Source: Labilithrix sp. (lineage in GTDB: Bacteria; Myxococcota_A; Polyangia; Polyangiales; Polyangiaceae). From it: DNA of 64,000 nucleotides. Below are positions 1-8,490 of the stretch, piece by piece. The position numbers and the translations under genes were made by a program. Where the stretch lies: NCBI GenBank assembly GCA_019637155.1, contig JAHBWE010000014.1, forward strand, positions 248,001-312,000. The letters are read 5' to 3'. The notes under the pieces are model-generated. The model made no database searches. It was not told the origin of the DNA and was given only the letters and a program-made list of their open reading frames with translations. Positions within the stretch are counted from its first letter, which is position 1, and each line of letters starts with the position of its first letter.

Positions 1-1
1 G

Positions 2-2128
2 CGGATCGAGCCGCTCCGCGCGCGGCTCCACGAGCTCGAGACCTGGAACAAGGACGCGCCGCCGCTCTCGTACCGCTGGGGCATGTACTCCGGCAACACG
101 CTCTACGAGCCGGTGCGCGACGAGTACGTCTCGATCGTCCAGCGCGCGATGATCAAGCCGGTGAAGGCGTCGCTCGAGGAGCACCTCCGCTCGATCGAGG
201 CGAACCCGAAGCGCACGCCGGAGGAGTTCAACCAGCGCTACGACGAGCTGAAGAAGTACCTGATGCTCACCGAGCGCGAGCACCTCGACGTCGACTGGGC
301 CGCGCCGCGCATCACGCGGCTGTGGGCGGAGCAGGCGCACCTCAAGTCCGCCGACGACGAGGCGGTGGTGCAGCTCAACGTCGAGGAGTACCTGCGCCTC
401 GTGAAGAGCGGGCAGCTCTCGCCCGCGACGCGCGACGAGCGTCTCGTCACCTACGTGCGCTCGGAGCTCCTTCGCACGCCGCAGATCGGCCGCCTCTACG
501 AGAACCTCGTCCGCGACACGAACACCGAGATCGCGCCGCTCCGCCGCGAGAGCATCTTCTACGGCTCGATCGCGACGTTCGTGAGCAGCAAGCGGAACCT
601 GAAGATCGACGGCGCGTACACGAAGCTCGGCTGGGCGAAGGTGCGCCGCCTCCTCGACGCGGAGAAGACGAAGCTCACCTCCGAGGGCTGGGTCCTCGGC
701 ACCGAGGACGAGCGTATGCCCGCCGATCAGATCGACAAGGAGGTCGCCGCGCTCCGGCAGATCTACTTCGATCGCTACCGCGAGGCGTGGCGCGACTTCC
801 TCGCCGACCTCGTCGTCGCGCAGCCCACGAGCGCAGAGGCGTCGCTCGAGGAGCTCCTCGCGCTGACGGAGCCGGAGTGGCCGTACCTCCGCCTCGTGCG
901 CATCCTCGCCGACAACGTCGAGCTCGAGATGACGAGCGCGGAGGCGGGGAAGCCGGGCATCCTCGAGCAGGTCGAGGAGCGCGCGAAGGAGGCGGCGAAG
1001 CAGAAGCTCTTGGGGCAGCAGGTGAGCCTCGACGCGGGCGCGCTCCTGAACCGCGATCGTCCCGCGTCGCCGGTCGAGCTCGCGTTCCGTCCGATCACGA
1101 CGTTCGGGATGCCGCCGAAGGACGCGCCGCCGGGCGCGCCGCCGACGGGGCTCTCGCAGTACATGGGCGTGCTGCGGAAGCTCGTCGGCGTGCTCGGCGA
1201 TCTCAAGGACGCGAAGGCGGCGCCGGATCCGAAGGCGCTCACGGGCGAGTTCGAGCAGGCTTACCGCGCGACGACCGCGCTCCTCGCCGATCAGGACGCG
1301 TTCACGCGGCCGCTGATGTCTCCACTCCTCCTCGATCCGATCGCGTCTTCGTGGGGGAGCGTGCTCAAGGACGCGGGCGGCGCGGCGGGCGGGCTCTGGG
1401 AGATGACGGCGTGGAAGACGTGGAGCACGAAGCTCGAGCCGAGCTATCCCTTCACCGATCGCGCCGCGAACGACGCGAAGATCGAGGACTTCACCGCGTT
1501 CTTCCAGCCGGAGAAGGGGCAGATCTGGTCGTTCTACGAGCAGAGCCTGAAGGGCTCGCTCGAGAAGCAGGGCGACGACTTCGTGCCGTCGCGTCGCTTC
1601 AAGGGGCAGGTCCCTTACACGAACGAGTTCCTCGGCTGCCTCAAGAAGGCGTCGAAGATCACAGACGCCACCTTCGGCGCCGATCCGAAGGCGCCCTCGG
1701 TCGCGTTCGAGGTGAACCTCCACTCGGTGAGCCCCGACATCTCGGAGGTCACGATCGAGGTCGACGGCGTGAGCCGCACGTACACGAACACGCCGGAGGA
1801 GTGGCTCGCGGTGACGTGGCCGGCGAAGGACGCGAAGGCGCGCGGCGCGAAGGTCCGCGTGCGCGGTCTCGCGGGGCTCCAGGAGGAGATCAACCGTGCG
1901 GGCGACTTCGGTCTCTTCCGTCTGCTCGACGCGGCCGATCTCAAGCCGGGCACGGCGCCGGGGAAGGCGGGCGACGTCGCGGTCGTCGTCGCGACGTGGA
2001 AGCTCGCGAGCAAGCCGGACGCGACCGTGAAGATCGACATCAAGCCGGCGAAGACGGACGCGCCGTTCGCGAAGGGCTTCTTCGCGGGCCTCAAGTGTCC
2101 GCGTCTCATCACGCAGGGGGAGCGCTGA
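2..2128 (+). CDS. tssM: T6SS membrane-complex subunit TssM (IcmF), C-terminal part
   Basis: This is the 3' part of a gene that starts before the window; the frame is open from base 2, giving about 708 residues. It resembles the periplasmic C-terminal region of TssM/IcmF (IcmF-related and DUF1215-type regions). The segment just before the first in-window Met reads YRWGMYSGN, as in TssM proteins, and the last ~250 residues form the beta-rich end. TssM anchors the T6SS in the inner membrane with TssL and TssJ and spans the periplasm. The ATPase-like and membrane segments must lie upstream of the window. TagF follows after 3 bp, as is common in T6SS operons, so the rest of the core cluster (TssB, C, E, F, G, K, L) is expected to the left. 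Family membership is secure; the domain limits are approximate. Confidence 0.9.
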   Translation, partial: RIEPLRARLHELETWNKDAPPLSYRWGMYSGNTLYEPVRDEYVSIVQRAMIKPVKASLEEHLRSIEANPKRTPEEFNQRYDELKKYLMLTEREHLDVDWAAPRITRLWAEQAHLKSADDEAVVQLNVEEYLRLVKSGQLSPATRDERLVTYVRSELLRTPQIGRLYENLVRDTNTEIAPLRRESIFYGSIATFVSSKRNLKIDGAYTKLGWAKVRRLLDAEKTKLTSEGWVLGTEDERMPADQIDKEVAALRQIYFDRYREAWRDFLADLVVAQPTSAEASLEELLALTEPEWPYLRLVRILADNVELEMTSAEAGKPGILEQVEERAKEAAKQKLLGQQVSLDAGALLNRDRPASPVELAFRPITTFGMPPKDAPPGAPPTGLSQYMGVLRKLVGVLGDLKDAKAAPDPKALTGEFEQAYRATTALLADQDAFTRPLMSPLLLDPIASSWGSVLKDAGGAAGGLWEMTAWKTWSTKLEPSYPFTDRAANDAKIEDFTAFFQPEKGQIWSFYEQSLKGSLEKQGDDFVPSRRFKGQVPYTNEFLGCLKKASKITDATFGADPKAPSVAFEVNLHSVSPDISEVTIEVDGVSRTYTNTPEEWLAVTWPAKDAKARGAKVRVRGLAGLQEEINRAGDFGLFRLLDAADLKPGTAPGKAGDVAVVVATWKLASKPDATVKIDIKPAKTDAPFAKGFFAGLKCPRLITQGER

Positions 2129-2131
2129 GGG

Positions 2132-3091
2132 GTGTTCGGGTTCCTCGGCAAGAAGGCGCGCTCGGAGGTCGGCAAGGTCGAGGGGGTCGCCAAGGTCCCC
2201 GCGCTCGGCGACTTCGTGCGCACCCCATCGCCGAGCGACGAGCTCCTCGCCTTCGAGGCCTGGGTGACACGCGCGCTCGAGACGGCGGAGGCCCGCGGCG
2301 CCTCGTTCAAGGACGCCTTCGCGGCCGGCGCGGCGCACGCCTTCGTGTGGTCGGGCGCGCTCGACAAGAAGCTCCGCGGCGTGTTCGCCGGCGTCCTCGC
2401 GCCGAGCCACGACGCGGTGGGCCGCCGCTTCCCGATCGTCCTCGGCGTCGCGGTGCCGGTCGCGTCGCTCGCTACGCAACCGCACACCGCGCCGCTCCTG
2501 CTTCACGAGCTCTTCCAGCACGCCGCCGCCGCCGCCGCGCGCGTGAGGCAGGCTCGCAGCGCGTCCGAGCTCCACGCGCACGTCGCCTCGATCGCGCCGC
2601 CGTCGCTCGACGACGTTGGCGGATGCCTCACGCGCTACGCGGAGTGGGCGAAGAACGCGCGCGCGAGCGACGCGTCGACCGCGCTCTACGGCGGCGACGC
2701 TGGCTGGCGCCACGCGCTGGGGACGATCGTCGACGCGACCGCCGCGTACCGCGGCCAAGACGCGCCGCCGCTCTCGCTCGGCGTGCGGGTTCCGCTCGGC
2801 GCGCAGCACGGCAACCAGCTCGCGATGTGGCTCGACTTCGTGCGCAGCGCCGCAGGCTGGAAGTCGACGGTCCCCACGCTCTTCTTCCCACTCGCAGGGA
2901 CGAGCGCGCTGATCCAGCTCGGCGCAGAGGCGCCGGCGAGCGTCCTCGTCGATCTGTTCGCCCCATCGCGCGACAGCAACGCGGTGTGCGACGTCACGAA
3001 CGCCGACGCCGCCCCGCCCCCCGCCTCGGCCCGCGCAGAGGTCTACGCCGCCACCTCCCTCGCCGACGTCGCCACCGAGCTCGCGCGCTGA
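2132..3091 (+). CDS. tagF: T6SS-associated protein TagF (ImpM family)
   Basis: A 319-residue protein whose N-terminal third carries the TagF/ImpM signature KVPALGDFVR at about residues 22-31. TagF (formerly DUF2094) is a cytoplasmic T6SS regulator; in Pseudomonas it holds the apparatus in check post-translationally. The GTG start at 2132 lies 3 bp after the tssM stop, so the two genes are clearly in one operon. The C-terminal half is rich in Ala and less conserved. The gene ends the T6SS cluster here: what follows is unrelated and partly degraded DNA. The family call is good; whether it represses or activates in this organism is not shown by the sequence. Confidence 0.85.
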   Translation: MFGFLGKKARSEVGKVEGVAKVPALGDFVRTPSPSDELLAFEAWVTRALETAEARGASFKDAFAAGAAHAFVWSGALDKKLRGVFAGVLAPSHDAVGRRFPIVLGVAVPVASLATQPHTAPLLLHELFQHAAAAAARVRQARSASELHAHVASIAPPSLDDVGGCLTRYAEWAKNARASDASTALYGGDAGWRHALGTIVDATAAYRGQDAPPLSLGVRVPLGAQHGNQLAMWLDFVRSAAGWKSTVPTLFFPLAGTSALIQLGAEAPASVLVDLFAPSRDSNAVCDVTNADAAPPPASARAEVYAATSLADVATELAR

Positions 3092-3188
3092 GCGCGGCGA
3101 TCTCGATCATGCTTGGACACGCGTTCCCGCCACGTTGCCAAGGTGGGCGTCCCGATTGTCGATCGCGCGGAAGTCGTCCGACTGCACG

Positions 3189-3638
3189 ATGCGCGATAGA
3201 CTTGGGCATGGCGGCCGCCTTTACCGTCCCATTCGACACATCCTCGACGAGATCCGCCACGAGGTGGTTGATCTGCTCGCGAGGAGCCCGAGCGACCGGG
3301 GCGCGATGGAGTCGCTCGTGCGCCGAGTCCTGTTGGGTCACGACGAGAGCGGCGAGCCAATCGCCGAGCCGCACATGGCCATCCTACCTCTGCCGAGTGT
3401 TCTCGGACCGTATCCCGACGGGCGCGTTCGTCGCGTTGCGCTGGCTGGCTTCGGCTGCTCCGAAGATCCGAACCGACGCGCGATCGTCGAATTGGCCGCG
3501 GTGCTCCTCCATGGGCGCGAGTTGCGCGATAACGGTCGTGGCACGAGCATCGTGCTCGGCACAGAGCTGGATGCTCAGTGGCTGCGGAGCATCACTCGAC
3601 GCTCTACTCGTCCTCGGGGACCGGTGGCTCGTTCTTGA
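3189..3638 (+). pseudogene. 3' fragment of a Csb2-like (GSU0054, Cas5/6-type) CRISPR gene
   Basis: The open frame (TTG possible at 3135, ATG at 3189) gives about 149 residues resembling the C-terminal part of Csb2, the Cas5-Cas6 fusion of type I-U/I-G CRISPR systems. The matching stretch runs from VRRVLLGHDESG through PHMAILPLPSVLG and PDGRVRRVAL to HGRELRDNGRG, which follows the Csb2 order of a GHD motif, a PH-x-A-x-LPLP strand and an x-DGR-x-R-x-A strand. Csb2 proteins are much longer (several hundred residues), so the N-terminal Cas5-like half is missing. No cas7, cas8, cas3 or repeat-spacer array is visible nearby. The tail after about residue 120 runs into unrelated sequence. The likeness was recognised from memory, not by a search; the gene is probably non-functional. 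Confidence 0.5.
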
Positions 3639-3801
3639 GCGTGACCATGTCGACGTGCTCATCGTCGAACCGGTACCAGATCCAGAGGTTCTGGCCGGGG
3701 ACGCGGCGCACAAGCGCGAAGCCGGGCGCGAACTTCGCCCGCACGTCCATCGGACCTGGAAGGAGTTCGCTTTCGCTCAGCGCCCGGATCGCTGCGAACA
3801 C
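3604..3801 (-). CDS. Small RelE/ParE-like toxin or toxin remnant
   Basis: A 65-residue product from a GTG start at 3801. Its second half (FALVRRVPGQNLWIWYRFDD, then EHVDMVTLKNEPPVP) has the strand pattern seen at the end of RelE/ParE-fold toxins, with basic residues followed by a WYRFDD-like strand. The usual N-terminal helices are not visible. The same frame stays open upstream only to the stop of the antitoxin-like gene at 3862, so the protein is either short or 5'-truncated. Order and spacing (antitoxin-like gene first, about 60 bp gap) suit a type II toxin-antitoxin pair. It overlaps the tail of the opposite-strand Csb2 fragment, which supports this being recombined DNA. Confidence 0.35.
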   Translation of the reverse strand: MFAAIRALSESELLPGPMDVRAKFAPGFALVRRVPGQNLWIWYRFDDEHVDMVTLKNEPPVPEDE

Positions 3802-3861
3802 GGCCGCCGAGCGGGGCGGATCCGATCCCGAGCGCGCGCATCGCGCGACGGAAGCCGAAGT

Positions 3862-4071
3862 TCAGCCTCGGGACTCGTCCTCGGCCCAGGGCCATTCTCC
3901 AGTACTTGCGGCGTGGTCGAGCTGTTCGCGGGTGAGCTCGATGTACTCGCCGCGATCGAACTCCGCGATGCCCGCGACAATCTCAGCCTCGAGCGCTGGC
4001 GAGACCTTGACGTCTCCGCTACCCGAGATCGCCTTCGCGACCGCGTCCCTCGCCCTCGGTGCGTTCGACAT
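3862..4071 (-). CDS. Small antitoxin-like protein
   Basis: A 69-residue acidic protein from ATG 4071 (a GTG at 4101 is an alternative). The sequence VSPALEAEIVAGIAEFDRGE followed by YIELTREQLDHAASTGEWPW resembles the C-terminal, toxin-neutralising part of small type II antitoxins, in which an E-rich helix precedes a short Trp/Pro-containing tail. A putative RelE-like partner lies just downstream on the same strand. It is in the same reading frame as the truncated SEC-C gene upstream, with a TAG between them, so part of its 5' side may be a junction. The role is inferred from size, charge and neighbourhood only. Confidence 0.4.
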   Translation of the reverse strand: MSNAPRARDAVAKAISGSGDVKVSPALEAEIVAGIAEFDRGEYIELTREQLDHAASTGEWPWAEDESRG

Positions 4072-4131
4072 GTCCTTACTATGACGACGATCGCTCGCCA
4101 CGTCACGAATCTCGAAGCCGGACCGCGCGTC

Positions 4132-4326
4132 CTACCGCGACACGTCGACGAAGGCGCGATCGATGAACTCCTCGAGCTTCTGGATCGCCGCGGCGCGCTC
4201 GGCCTGCGTGTGCGGCAAGCCGCTGCTGCGCACGGGAGCGTTCGGGCCCCCGCAGCACTTCTTGTACTTCTTCCCGCTGCCGCACGGGCACGACTGGTTC
4301 GGACCGGTCTTGGCCATCGGCGTCAC
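4132..4326 (-). CDS. SEC-C motif protein, truncated
   Basis: The product is 64 residues from GTG 4326, or 61 from ATG 4317 (MAKTGPNQ). The N-terminus holds a complete SEC-C zinc-binding motif, CPCGSGKKYKKCCG (C-x-C-x8-C-C), as at the end of SecA and at the start of many stand-alone SEC-C proteins. Relatives normally continue for 100 residues or more after a helix such as AAAIQKLEEFIDRAF; here the frame ends at TAG 4132 within that helix region, so the 3' part appears lost. The GTG start overlaps the TGA of the upstream helicase-associated gene (GTGA), showing it was the last gene of that operon. The fragment may still make a zinc-binding peptide. Confidence 0.65.
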   Translation of the reverse strand: MTPMAKTGPNQSCPCGSGKKYKKCCGGPNAPVRSSGLPHTQAERAAAIQKLEEFIDRAFVDVSR

Positions 4327-6569
4327 ACGCGCCGCGCGCGGCGAGGACGGCGGCGGCCCTCGGAGCGATCGATCATCGCGAGGAGCTTCTCGGTTTCCTT
4401 GATCAGCTCGTCCGTCTCACGAAGAGAGGGGCTCTTCACCGCGGGAGGGACGACGCTCATGGTCAACGAGGCCACGCCGAGGCCGACCTCTTCGAGCAGT
4501 GCCTTCAGGCGTTTCTGCTCCGACGCGCGAACGACGAACCATCCTGGCGCGAGGGCGCCCGCGAGGAGCGGAGCAGCGCGCTTGCTCTCGACGAGCGCGT
4601 TCGCGACCTCCTGATCTCCGATCCGAAGGACGAGCAGCTCGCCGAGCTGCACCTCGGCGCTGCGACGTGCGGGGGCGCACCAGCGGACGAGCGCGACTCG
4701 GAGGAGCGCGGGCACGGCTCCCTCACCGCCGAGCCACGCGAGCGCCTGCGCCGCCGTGACGCCGAGGTCGCGGGCGCGTCCGACCGTGCGTCGATCGAGC
4801 GTGAACGTGGGAGCACCATCGTTACCGCTCAAACGGGCGAGTCGCGCTCGCGTGACGAGGTCGAGGCGCGCGCCCGGGCGCGCCGTCACGCTTCCGTCCT
4901 CTCCGACGACCAGCGCCGGCGGCACGTACGGCGCGCCGCGTCTGAGGACGAGCGCGTCGCGCTTCCGAGCCCAGTCGGTCATCGAGCGAGCGACGTTCTC
5001 GGGCAAGGATGTGCGACCCTCGCGCGTGAGCGCTCCGAGCGCGTCGTCGACGGTGATGCCGGCGTCGAGCGCGCGACAGACCGAGGCGCGCGTGATGCGG
5101 TAGGTCCGCACGACTCCGCCGCCGGGCGCGGCCTCGGCGAGGCGGCCGAGCATCGCGATGACGGAGCCGTTCGACGTCGCGTCGGTGTAGAGGAGGACAT
5201 CGAAGTTCGGCTGCACCGTGAGGCATCCCGCCCGCGATGCCGCGGGTGCATCGGCAAGGGCGACGTCCGGCGCCCCGAAGGCGGCGCGCCCCTCCTCGGT
5301 GAGACGAAAGATCCAGCGCGCGGCGTCCGGAGTCGCGTCGCCGCGCTCGACGAGGCCGAAGTGATGCAGCGTCACGAGGATCGCGTTCGCGCACCAGCCG
5401 CCGAACAGGTCGAGCCAGTACGCGCGTTCGCGTTCGGGCCCGCGCGGGAGGTCTTCCTTGTCTCGCGCGGCCTCGAACGCGGGACGCCATTGCGCGTCGA
5501 GCATGTAGAAGTTTCCGAGACGGCCGACATGCGCATGCAGATCGAGGAGCAAGCGCTCGAGGTCGAGCCACCCAACGTGGTGGGCCGCGACACGCGCGAG
5601 CAGCCACGCGACGATGGAACGCGCGGTCGTGAGCTGCCCGCTCCTCCAGCTTTGCTCCGCGTCCATGCCTCCGCGGATCGCCCCGGCTCCATCTCGCCAG
5701 CGGCCGAGCGCGAGCCACGCGCGGATCCACGCGTGCATCTGGACGACGGAAGGCTCGGCGAGATGACGATGCAGCCGATCGATCGCTACGACGGCGGTGT
5801 CATCGTCCGCGCGCACGACGACACCGAGCTCGAGGAGGATGGCGAAAGCGAGCTCGTTGGCGTCCGGAACGACGAGCGCTCCCTCGCGTTCGGGCAGCGC
5901 CTTCGCGAGGCGCGCTCGTGTTTGCGCAGGGAGGCTGCCGTCGCGATTGAGCCGCAGGCGACCGAAGGACGCGAGCGCGGAGGCGACCTGTTCGAGCTCC
6001 AGCATCCACTCGGACGTCGTGCGTCGCTCGCTCGACGGCGGCGTAGACGAGGCGGAAGCGCCGGCGTGCTTCCACGGCACGGGACCCGCGGGAGGAACGA
6101 CGCCGCGCGCCGCGGAGACGACGGCGAGCGTCGGATGCTGATGCGGATTCCATGAGCTATAGGAGAAGGACGCGCCGCCGTCCGGAGCGACGAGGACCAT
6201 GCGCTCGCGGAGCGGCCTCACGGGATCGTACGAACGCGCGGTCGGCCTCCCCGCGGGCTCGACCTCGAAAATGATGCCGCGTGCCGAGAGCTCGAGGCGG
6301 AGCAGCTCGCCGTCGATCATGCCTCCGTAGCGCTCGATCACGGCCATGACGGCGCGTTCCTCCGCGCGCATGCCCGCGAGCAGTTCGGCGACGCGCGGTG
6401 TCTTCCGCATCGCGAGCGTGAGCCCGGCGGCGAGCTCCGCCTTGCGTCGCGGCTCGTTACCGCGCATCCAGAAGCGCGCGGCGGCCGTCATGTCGCCGAC
6501 ACGCATGTCCTCGAACGCAGGGGTTGCCGGCGCCGCTGGCGGTGAGGCCGCGAGGACGAAGCGCGTCAC
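4323..6569 (-). CDS. XPB/Ssl2 N-domain-like helicase-associated protein
   Basis: A 748-residue protein from GTG 6569. It resembles bacterial helicase-associated proteins containing the XPB/Ssl2 N-terminal-type domain (PF13625 family). Visible hallmarks are an N-terminal winged-helix-like region (about residues 30-110) and the conserved stretch CLTVQPNFDVLLYTDATSNG followed by VVRTYRITRASVCRALDAG in the middle. Near the C-terminus is a strand-helix segment with PGWFVVRASEQKRLKALLEE. It has no Walker motifs and is not itself a helicase. It presumably works with the XPB-type helicase two genes upstream, the start overlapping the stop of the 90-aa gene (GTGA). A role in DNA repair or remodelling is inferred from XPB biology. 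Confidence 0.75.
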   Translation of the reverse strand: MTRFVLAASPPAAPATPAFEDMRVGDMTAAARFWMRGNEPRRKAELAAGLTLAMRKTPRVAELLAGMRAEERAVMAVIERYGGMIDGELLRLELSARGIIFEVEPAGRPTARSYDPVRPLRERMVLVAPDGGASFSYSSWNPHQHPTLAVVSAARGVVPPAGPVPWKHAGASASSTPPSSERRTTSEWMLELEQVASALASFGRLRLNRDGSLPAQTRARLAKALPEREGALVVPDANELAFAILLELGVVVRADDDTAVVAIDRLHRHLAEPSVVQMHAWIRAWLALGRWRDGAGAIRGGMDAEQSWRSGQLTTARSIVAWLLARVAAHHVGWLDLERLLLDLHAHVGRLGNFYMLDAQWRPAFEAARDKEDLPRGPERERAYWLDLFGGWCANAILVTLHHFGLVERGDATPDAARWIFRLTEEGRAAFGAPDVALADAPAASRAGCLTVQPNFDVLLYTDATSNGSVIAMLGRLAEAAPGGGVVRTYRITRASVCRALDAGITVDDALGALTREGRTSLPENVARSMTDWARKRDALVLRRGAPYVPPALVVGEDGSVTARPGARLDLVTRARLARLSGNDGAPTFTLDRRTVGRARDLGVTAAQALAWLGGEGAVPALLRVALVRWCAPARRSAEVQLGELLVLRIGDQEVANALVESKRAAPLLAGALAPGWFVVRASEQKRLKALLEEVGLGVASLTMSVVPPAVKSPSLRETDELIKETEKLLAMIDRSEGRRRPRRARRV

Positions 6570-6838
6570 GACCGCGCTCCAGCGACGACCTTCGGCGTGT
6601 GGCCCGCCGCACGGAGGGCGGCGACGAGGTCGTCCTCGCGCCCCGGATCGACGAGCGCGACGGTGTCGGAGAAACGCCCGAGCAAGAAGCGAGTCAGCCG
6701 CGGATCGCTCGCGACCGCGACGAGACTCGCCGGGTCGTCGACCTCGAGGAAGGAGAGACGGTCCGCCGCGCCGGCTTCGTCGTCCGGCTCGGGCGTCAAC
6801 AGCGGGAGATAGCGGTCGAGTGGATGGGGACGTTTCAC
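6566..6838 (-). CDS. Small protein between XPB helicase and helicase-associated gene
   Basis: A 90-residue protein from GTG 6838, overlapping the XPB stop by GTGA and ending in GTGA with the next gene. It starts KRPHPLDRYLPLLTPEPDDE, followed by FLEVDDPASLVAVASDPRLT and a second half with an alternating strand-helix pattern (ALVDPGREDDLVAALRAAGH, then TPKVVAG). I do not recognise a family. The last part looks like a small alpha/beta domain of the kind that ends many helicases, and it may be a detached helicase domain or accessory subunit. Its position inside a translationally coupled operon argues that it is a real protein made in proportion to the helicase. Confidence 0.7.
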   Translation of the reverse strand: MKRPHPLDRYLPLLTPEPDDEAGAADRLSFLEVDDPASLVAVASDPRLTRFLLGRFSDTVALVDPGREDDLVAALRAAGHTPKVVAGARS

Positions 6839-8490
6839 GCCTGGAATACCTCGGGGGTCGCGACGTCGTAGGCATAGCCCTGCTCGGCGAGGAACGTCTG
6901 GCGCCGATGGCCTGCCTCCTCCTCGTCCGTGTCGCGCGAGACGAGGGTAAAGAACTGCGCGCCCCGACCGTCGGCCTTCGGGCGTAGCACTCGCCCGAGG
7001 CGCTGCGCCTCCTCTTGGCGCGATCCGAACGCGCCCGAGACCTGAATGAGGAGATCGGCCTCGGGGAGATCGATCGCGAAGTTGCCGACACGGGAGAGGA
7101 CGAGGTGCCGCGTCGTCCCGCGGCGGAAATCGTCGTAGAGGCGCTCGCGCTCGTTCGCCTTCGTCTTGCCCGTGATGACGGGGACGCGGAGCAGCCGCGC
7201 GAGTCGTTCGAGCTGCTCGACGTACTCGCCGAGGATGAGGACGCGACTCGCCGGATGGCGCCGGACGATGTCGCGCACCACCTCGGTCTTCGCCGGGTTC
7301 TCGGCGGCGATCCGAAAGCGGGTCCGCCGATCGGCGAGCGCGTACTCCATCCGCCGAGCCGGCGGCATCGCGACGCGCACCTCGGTGCAGCGCGCCGCGG
7401 CGATCCACGACCGGGCCTCCAGCTCGCGCCACGGCACGTCGTAACGTTTCGGTCCGATGAGCGCAAAGACGTCGCCCTCGCGACCGTCCTCGCGGACGAG
7501 CGTCGCCGTCAGTCCGAGGCGCCGCCGGGTCTGGAGGTCCGCCGTCGCGCGGAAGACGGGCGCGGGGAGGAGGTGTACCTCGTCGTAGACGATGAGGCCC
7601 CACGGCCGCGCAGCGAAGAGCGCGAGGTGCGGGAAGTCGTCGTCGCCCGACGCACGCCACGTCAGCATCTGATAGGTCGCGAGCGTGACGGGGCCGGTCT
7701 CCTTCCGCTCCGCCGTGTAGGTCGCGACGTCTTCGTCGGCGAGCGTCGTCTTGTCGAGGATCTCGCGCCGCCATTGATGCACCGACGACGTGCTGGTCGT
7801 GAGGATGAGGGTGGTCTGGCCGACCGCCGCCATCGCGGCGAGGCCGACGACGGTCTTCCCCGCGCCGCACGGCAACGTCACGACGCCGCTCCCGCCGCTG
7901 GCGTTGCCGGACTGGTGGAACGCGTCGGCGGCGGCGCGCTGGTAGTCGCGGAGCACGCATGTCTCGCGGAGGCGAACGTCGAGCGAGGACCCGTCGGAGT
8001 ACCCTGCCCGATCGTCGACCGGGAACCCGACACGTACGAGCGCTTGCTTGAGCTCGCCACGCGCCGCTCGATCGACGTCGAATGCGCGGTCGTCCGAACG
8101 CCGGAGGAGGCGCCCCACCGTTTTGTCTCGCGCGATCCGCTCGGCGGTCTCGGGATCGACGCAAGAGAGCCGAAGGCCGTCCGGCGTGCGGTCGAGCGTC
8201 AAGAGTCCATATCGCGCGGCAAGCTCGCGAACGTTCGCGATGACGGTCGCCGGGACCGTGTAGCGCGCGAAGGCATGCAGCGTCTCGACCATCGTCTCCG
8301 CCGTCATGCCGACCGCGCGCGCGTTCCAGATCGAGAGCGCCGTCACACGGTAGGTGTGAACGTGCTCTGGACTCTTCACGAGCTCCGCGAACGGCGCGAG
8401 CAGACCGCGCGCTTCGTCGGCGCCAGGCGCATGGGTCTCGAGCAGGATCGACCCGTCGCTCTGCACGATGATCGGGCGTTCGTCGCGCAT
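6835..8490 (-). CDS. XPB/Rad25-type DNA helicase (superfamily 2)
   Basis: A 551-residue protein, the usual length for bacterial XPB. From the N-terminus: an XPB N-domain with a TYRVTALSIWNA-type stretch (about residues 45-57); Walker A LPCGAGKTVV with Lys212; the DEVH box at residues 303-306 (VYDEVHLLPAP); the motif III region GLTATLVREDGREG; and the C-terminal RecA-like domain with QVSGAFGSRQEEAQRLGR and the final Arg-finger region RVLRPK. These show an active ATP-dependent 3'-5' helicase of the XPB kind, known from nucleotide-excision repair and transcription in eukaryotes and found scattered in bacteria. It heads a four-gene operon with stop/start overlaps. It is intact, unlike the flanking remnants. 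Confidence 0.92.
   Translation of the reverse strand: MRDERPIIVQSDGSILLETHAPGADEARGLLAPFAELVKSPEHVHTYRVTALSIWNARAVGMTAETMVETLHAFARYTVPATVIANVRELAARYGLLTLDRTPDGLRLSCVDPETAERIARDKTVGRLLRRSDDRAFDVDRAARGELKQALVRVGFPVDDRAGYSDGSSLDVRLRETCVLRDYQRAAADAFHQSGNASGGSGVVTLPCGAGKTVVGLAAMAAVGQTTLILTTSTSSVHQWRREILDKTTLADEDVATYTAERKETGPVTLATYQMLTWRASGDDDFPHLALFAARPWGLIVYDEVHLLPAPVFRATADLQTRRRLGLTATLVREDGREGDVFALIGPKRYDVPWRELEARSWIAAARCTEVRVAMPPARRMEYALADRRTRFRIAAENPAKTEVVRDIVRRHPASRVLILGEYVEQLERLARLLRVPVITGKTKANERERLYDDFRRGTTRHLVLSRVGNFAIDLPEADLLIQVSGAFGSRQEEAQRLGRVLRPKADGRGAQFFTLVSRDTDEEEAGHRRQTFLAEQGYAYDVATPEVFQA

Noticed and set aside
322..4614. A 1430-codon open frame crossing tssM, tagF and the following region
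   Set aside because: Its product is Arg/Ala/Gly-rich low-complexity, typical of an alternate frame in GC-saturated DNA, and it overlaps clearly real genes.
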